From the NCBI GenBank assembly GCA_002083555.1, contig MSXN01000012.1:15179-79178 (forward strand): a stretch of DNA of 64,000 bases, read 5' to 3'. This document shows positions 60,005 to 64,000 of the stretch, piece after piece; positions within the stretch are counted from its first letter, which is position 1; the number at the start of each line of letters is the position of its first letter. Source of the stretch: Nitrospira sp. ST-bin5 (lineage in GTDB: Bacteria; Nitrospirota; Nitrospiria; Nitrospirales; Nitrospiraceae). Both the position numbers and the translations under genes were made by a program. Below the pieces are notes generated by a model, which had not been told where the DNA came from, did no database searches, and worked only from the letters and a program-made list of their open reading frames with translations.

Positions 60005-62179
60005 CTATCTAGGCGGAGATGCTGTGGCGCCTGGCTCATCCGCCAATCGCAAGGTCAACGTCGTCTCTTCCCGGCATGCGCTCATTCCCATGCTGCAGTT
60101 GACGGTGATTGTCTTTTGGGCGATCACATCAGAGTCGCGTACCGGGGTCCAGCCTCCGATTTCGTAACCTTTCTTATTCCAATTGAATGTTCTGAAGCGA
60201 GTGAAGTTGAAGGCCCCGCTCCATCCCCCACCTTTTGACGTGACATGTGCGTCACCGCCTTGGACACCTTGGGTCGCAAACAACTCTTTTAATTTTTCGG
60301 GCGTATTGCCGCTCGTACAGTGGGTCTCTGCCACTTCCCCTGATTGCCCAGGAAGAATAGTCAAGTTCACGGCAAATGGATCAGGATCACTGCTGATCGA
60401 ACCTCCGTTCACATGAAAGGTGGTCGTGCCGTTGCCTTGAATGCGGATTTCGCACGAGGCCGGCTGAGTCAAGGTGCGAGTTGCGTACTGCATCACGCCG
60501 TCCCCAACCCATTGGCCATCGTCCCTGTGCTGGAGCGGGACAGTCGCTTGGACGTGGGCATCGAACCCATTCGAACTCATAAACATGCCGAATGGCGGAT
60601 TCTGAAGATTTAACGGTTCCTGAACGATGTGCGACTTGAATTCAAGGACATACGCAGAAGGGGCCACTTCCCATTCAGCTTCCTTGGCTTCCGCGACGCC
60701 CGCGCGGGAGATAGCACTCACCCGGAATCCACTGTGCTGAACCCTGGTCGCTGGAGCTTGGTAGGTGAACGTCGCCGGCCTATTGAGCTCCGATTTGTCC
60801 TCCCTCGGTGACACTCGGCCGTTGCCTTCTCTTGGTCGTTCCCTGGCTTCCTTGAACTTTGCGGGAACAAGCGCCTGCTCCTTCTTGGTCCGCAGTTCCG
60901 TCTTCACGTGTGTCGATTCGCTTGGAACAAACTTTTTGGTCTTGGTCGGCGGGGTGAAGATGATCTCCACGCAGGTATTGGCCGTGGTCCATTCACCTTC
61001 AGCTGCCAAGTAGAACGGCCCTGAGAATACCGTCACGGCCAACAGCAACATGTTCATAGCATCACGTTGGCCTGTGCCGACCAGTGCAGAATCCCATTCC
61101 GTGACCGACCAATTGGAAAACTCCGACGGCATGCCTCCCGCTCGGCGATCAGGTATAAACCGCATATGTTGGTGCTGATGAGCAAACGACGTCGGCGCAT
61201 TCGTCCCTCCACGCCCGATCACCAACGACGCATCGAGATCGACATACTGCAGCCTGGCATCATCACCGACGCGGCCCTTCAAGGTAGCGTGAATGCCTCG
61301 GGCGTTGTACTCCGTTCGAATCATGTTGGAAAAGTTAATTGTTTGGTCCACGACCAGCGAGAATTCATAGTCGCCTTCGACGACATAGGCTCCTTGCTCG
61401 CCGAGATCAGGCGTGGGGCATTTCTTGGCATAGCCGCCATTGATGAGCGTGAAGGCCTTGCGGTCTCCTGCCGTGCCAGGCGAGTTCCCTTCCTCAATTC
61501 TCCATTCGCGCGACTTCTTGCCGACCGCATCGGGAGGGATGGGGATGTTCACTGAGCCTTTCGTGACCGTAAACCCCTCTCGTTCACCTGCCGGCGCTGT
61601 GGATTGCGCAAGTTGAAAGGATCCATGAGATGGCCCTGTGGCCAACAGGAAGCGAGGTGCATGAAGGGGCTCGTCAAAGCGACTTTTTCGTGCGGGCCCT
61701 GGCGAGGGACAATTGGCAACATTAGGGCCTAGTTGTGCCTTGAAGTTGTCGAACAACTGCTGGTCCAAGGATCGCGCAATCGACTCCGCCTGAGCGCCAA
61801 GCAATTTCTTGAACGCTTGACCGTCTTCCCCTGCGAAGAGCTGTCTACTGCCAAGCCCCTGAACAATTTTGGACAAGGCTTCACAGGGGTTTTTGACGTT
61901 TGTAAATAGTTGCAGCGACGCCGGGTTAACCGGCACTTTCTTCCATTCGCCCATTTCATTCGGTCCCGGTTCGAACGGGGGTAACTGAATTGACGGTGGG
62001 CCCTGTTCTGCCGGTTTCGCAACCGACGCGGATGGGGTGCTGGGGAGCGCGGCCGGTGTCGTATAGACTTTCTTCGGATCGTACTCGGGCGGATTCGACG
62101 ACGGCAGGTGCTTATCCCCGCCGCCGCAATTAGCGGTCAACAGCGCGACGATAAGAAGAAGCAGAAATCGGCCAAGCAT
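60005..62179 (-). CDS. Large lipoprotein, unknown
   Basis: A protein of 724 residues from the ATG at 62179 (MLGRFLLLLIVALLTANC), whose lipobox is TANC; the frame is open to 62221. A proline/serine-rich linker follows. Near residues 405-490 is a domain (CVEIIFTPPTKTKKFVPSES, then THVKTELRTK) also found in the upstream gene. The rest is beta-rich with scattered cysteines and no catalytic motif. It is probably an exported, membrane-anchored protein that works with its relative. Confidence 0.7.
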   Translation of the reverse strand: MLGRFLLLLIVALLTANCGGGDKHLPSSNPPEYDPKKVYTTPAALPSTPSASVAKPAEQGPPSIQLPPFEPGPNEMGEWKKVPVNPASLQLFTNVKNPCEALSKIVQGLGSRQLFAGEDGQAFKKLLGAQAESIARSLDQQLFDNFKAQLGPNVANCPSPGPARKSRFDEPLHAPRFLLATGPSHGSFQLAQSTAPAGEREGFTVTKGSVNIPIPPDAVGKKSREWRIEEGNSPGTAGDRKAFTLINGGYAKKCPTPDLGEQGAYVVEGDYEFSLVVDQTINFSNMIRTEYNARGIHATLKGRVGDDARLQYVDLDASLVIGRGGTNAPTSFAHQHQHMRFIPDRRAGGMPSEFSNWSVTEWDSALVGTGQRDAMNMLLLAVTVFSGPFYLAAEGEWTTANTCVEIIFTPPTKTKKFVPSESTHVKTELRTKKEQALVPAKFKEARERPREGNGRVSPREDKSELNRPATFTYQAPATRVQHSGFRVSAISRAGVAEAKEAEWEVAPSAYVLEFKSHIVQEPLNLQNPPFGMFMSSNGFDAHVQATVPLQHRDDGQWVGDGVMQYATRTLTQPASCEIRIQGNGTTTFHVNGGSISSDPDPFAVNLTILPGQSGEVAETHCTSGNTPEKLKELFATQGVQGGDAHVTSKGGGWSGAFNFTRFRTFNWNKKGYEIGGWTPVRDSDVIAQKTITVNCSMGMSACREETTLTLRLADEPGATASPPR

Positions 62180-62213
62180 CCACGCTGTTCCCGTAGACCG
62201 ACACCTTTCTGTA

Positions 62214-63986
62214 CTAATCAAGTCCTTCCACCACCTCCACGCTGAGCCATTCCAAAAATTCCTGATTCCTGGCGTTGTATTCCTTCTTTATCCCAGTCTT
62301 CGTGGGCATGTTGGCAGATTCCAAAATCTCGAAGAGATCGTCGTGGAGCTCATCCGTAATTCCCCCGCATGTCCATGAGCCTTGCTCATTCGACGTGGTG
62401 AACCCAAACTGAACATCCATGGACTCGCTCATCGGGTTGACGTGTGCCGTCACAAGCCAGTGCTCAGCACGGGACGCCGATCCGCAGGTCCCATATTTCA
62501 CATGCCGGACTACCATGGGACGAACCAGGGTGATTTCTCCGCGAAACAGCCCTTCTGCATACTGCATGAGCGGAATGTCGAACTGCACGATGCCATCGAA
62601 CTGCGCCATGCCCATCTTTGCCTTGATCGATTGCGGATCGGCCATAATCCGTTGACCAAACCTGAGTTTCAAACCAACCCCTAATTCCCACTCTTCGGGG
62701 CCGGCTCTTCCAGCCCTGGACGAACTGTTAAGAACCCGAAAGCCGGGGAGTTCTGATTTTGTCCACTTCTTCTGTGGCGCAGTGAAGGAAAACACTGCAG
62801 GTGAGGCAGGGCTCGTCTTCACGTCCTTGGGTGTCACCTTTCCGTCGTGTAATTCCTGCAGCTCAAACAATCGTCCCTCGGTTGCTTGGTAGCCTCCAAC
62901 GGTCCGCAGCTCTGTCTTCACTTTCGTCGAGCCACCTGGAGATAACGAGACTGTCTTTGTCGCCGGCGTAAAATGGATCTTGACGCAGGCATCTGCGCTG
63001 TAGACAGGCTTCCTCCACAACTGCTCCGCATTGTAATAGTTCCAGGAGGCCATCCGTCCCAGTTTCTTCGCGGCATCAGCGACGCGTGCGGTACAGCCGG
63101 AACACACGACCGGCATATCCCGTTTCTTGAGCGCGTTGCCCGATGCTTGCCGCAAGACCTGAGCGGTTTCGCCGTCGAGATCCTCTGCCGTGATTTCCAT
63201 TTTGATTTCTTGGACAAATCCTTCTTCATCGGTTTGCGCCTCTGTTTTGGCGCGATCGTGAACAAAGATGCCCGCGCTGTGGTTCGTCGTCGGTGTGGAT
63301 ACGTTGTAGCCCATTTCCTCATAGATACTTGCGTCACCAGGCACCACACCGGAGGCGGAAGGACATCGATTGACGACCGCTCTATTCTTTTTCGTAATTT
63401 TCACTTTGACGGTTGCCTTGTCGCCTGCAACGACCTTGGTCGTCGTTGTGATAGCTTCACCATCCACACTAATGTGGTCTTTATCGGAGTTGTATCGTCC
63501 TGCCGACTTAATCTCCAGATTGAAACCACCACCCTCAAAGGCACTGTCCGGAATGGCGACGATATGCCATGCACCGCAGCAATCGGGCTCAAGATTCACC
63601 GTGGCTCCTCGGGGAAGATCAACCAGATGGGTCCACGGCATCTGGGTCCCCTTCACCCCTCGCGCACTCACGCGAAAGAGCGAAAAGGGCTCTGATCCAC
63701 CGCTTTTTCTCAACGGAGGTGGCATGGTTGGAGATCTGCGCTCTTCGCCCAGAACCTGTTGATATCGATTGTATTGTTTTTCGAATGCCTCATGGATTTG
63801 TACCTTGTGCGCTTCGAAAGTCTCCCTGAATGTTGAGCGCAATTCAGGCGGCGCCTGCTCCCCTCTCATCATCGCGTCAAGAATGGCGTGCAGCTGCGTT
63901 TGGGAATCCAACGACCCCACCTTCTCCAGAATGTCCCGTGTCCGATCAGCGGCTTCGAGCGCGTTGCGTAACGCAACTGGATCCAT
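62214..63986 (-). CDS. Relative of the downstream lipoprotein, possibly incomplete at its start
   Basis: A 590-residue frame from an ATG at 63986; the frame stays open to the window edge and no ribosome-binding sequence precedes this ATG, so the true start may lie outside. The N-terminal 100 residues are helical (LEAADRTRDILEKVG). The centre is beta-rich. The domain CVKIHFTPATKTVSLSPGGS-TKVKTELRT and the stretch PGFRVLNSSSRAG match the downstream lipoprotein, so the two are paralogous. It ends 34 nt before the lipoprotein start. The function is unknown. Confidence 0.65.
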   Translation of the reverse strand: MDPVALRNALEAADRTRDILEKVGSLDSQTQLHAILDAMMRGEQAPPELRSTFRETFEAHKVQIHEAFEKQYNRYQQVLGEERRSPTMPPPLRKSGGSEPFSLFRVSARGVKGTQMPWTHLVDLPRGATVNLEPDCCGAWHIVAIPDSAFEGGGFNLEIKSAGRYNSDKDHISVDGEAITTTTKVVAGDKATVKVKITKKNRAVVNRCPSASGVVPGDASIYEEMGYNVSTPTTNHSAGIFVHDRAKTEAQTDEEGFVQEIKMEITAEDLDGETAQVLRQASGNALKKRDMPVVCSGCTARVADAAKKLGRMASWNYYNAEQLWRKPVYSADACVKIHFTPATKTVSLSPGGSTKVKTELRTVGGYQATEGRLFELQELHDGKVTPKDVKTSPASPAVFSFTAPQKKWTKSELPGFRVLNSSSRAGRAGPEEWELGVGLKLRFGQRIMADPQSIKAKMGMAQFDGIVQFDIPLMQYAEGLFRGEITLVRPMVVRHVKYGTCGSASRAEHWLVTAHVNPMSESMDVQFGFTTSNEQGSWTCGGITDELHDDLFEILESANMPTKTGIKKEYNARNQEFLEWLSVEVVEGLD

Positions 63987-64000
63987 CGGAGGTGATTTGG

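Noticed and set aside
1..64000. CRISPR arrays, tRNA or rRNA genes
   Set aside because: No regular spaced repeats and no clover-leaf or rRNA-like segments were noticed while reading; a tRNAscan or covariance search would settle this.

Overview
The window looks like a chromosomal segment of a Nitrospira-type nitrite oxidiser (Nitrospirota). This is an inference from gene content: a DabA/DabB-like inorganic-carbon cluster with duplicated NuoL-type subunits, an Fe-S assembly operon with a stand-alone NuoI-like ferredoxin, a double-domain ThyX-like protein, HpnR, a sigma-54 activator and a very large hybrid kinase. No rRNA, tRNA or CRISPR array was seen.

Positions 1 to about 17,625 form a lower-GC defence island. 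From 10,097 leftwards to 1, nearly all genes are on the minus strand: a CI-like repressor (opposed by a Ner-like gene), a four-gene restriction-modification set whose genes overlap by 4 or 8 nt, a two-gene CBASS pair (CD-NTase plus SLATT pore protein), and an ABC-three-component (ABC-3C) system that runs off the left edge. Two integron attC-like stem-loops sit exactly on either side of the CBASS pair, and the SLATT stop codon lies inside one of them. Rightwards from 10,588 come three large overlapping tyrosine recombinases and a TnpC-like coiled-coil protein, a Tn554/RIT-like integration module. Just beyond them a ThyX-like gene appears without its N-terminus, which marks the right end of the element at about 17,62x.

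Positions 17.6-24 kb hold a TPR protein, a Type II restriction-modification system with a ribbon-helix-helix (RHH) companion protein, a HigBA-type toxin-antitoxin pair and a repeat-like intergenic stretch. Positions 23.8-33 kb encode an inorganic-carbon uptake complex: two NuoL/DabB paralogues, a shorter NuoM-like protein, DabA and a PII-like protein, with a DUF2294 gene diverging from it. Positions 33.3-39.4 kb carry a minus-strand Fe-S operon (IscU, zinc ribbon, ferredoxin, HesB/IscA, rhodanese, NuoI-like ferredoxin, DUF3422) beneath a PAS/sigma-54 regulator.

Positions 39.7-60 kb are ordinary core genes, mostly on the plus strand: SelO, a frameshifted sugar dehydrogenase, a large unknown membrane protein, two alpha/beta hydrolases, HugZ-like, EttA, a hybrid histidine kinase, an RmlD-like reductase, DUF1295 and HpnR. 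The right edge carries two related uncharacterised proteins on the minus strand, one of them a lipoprotein; the outer one may continue past the window.
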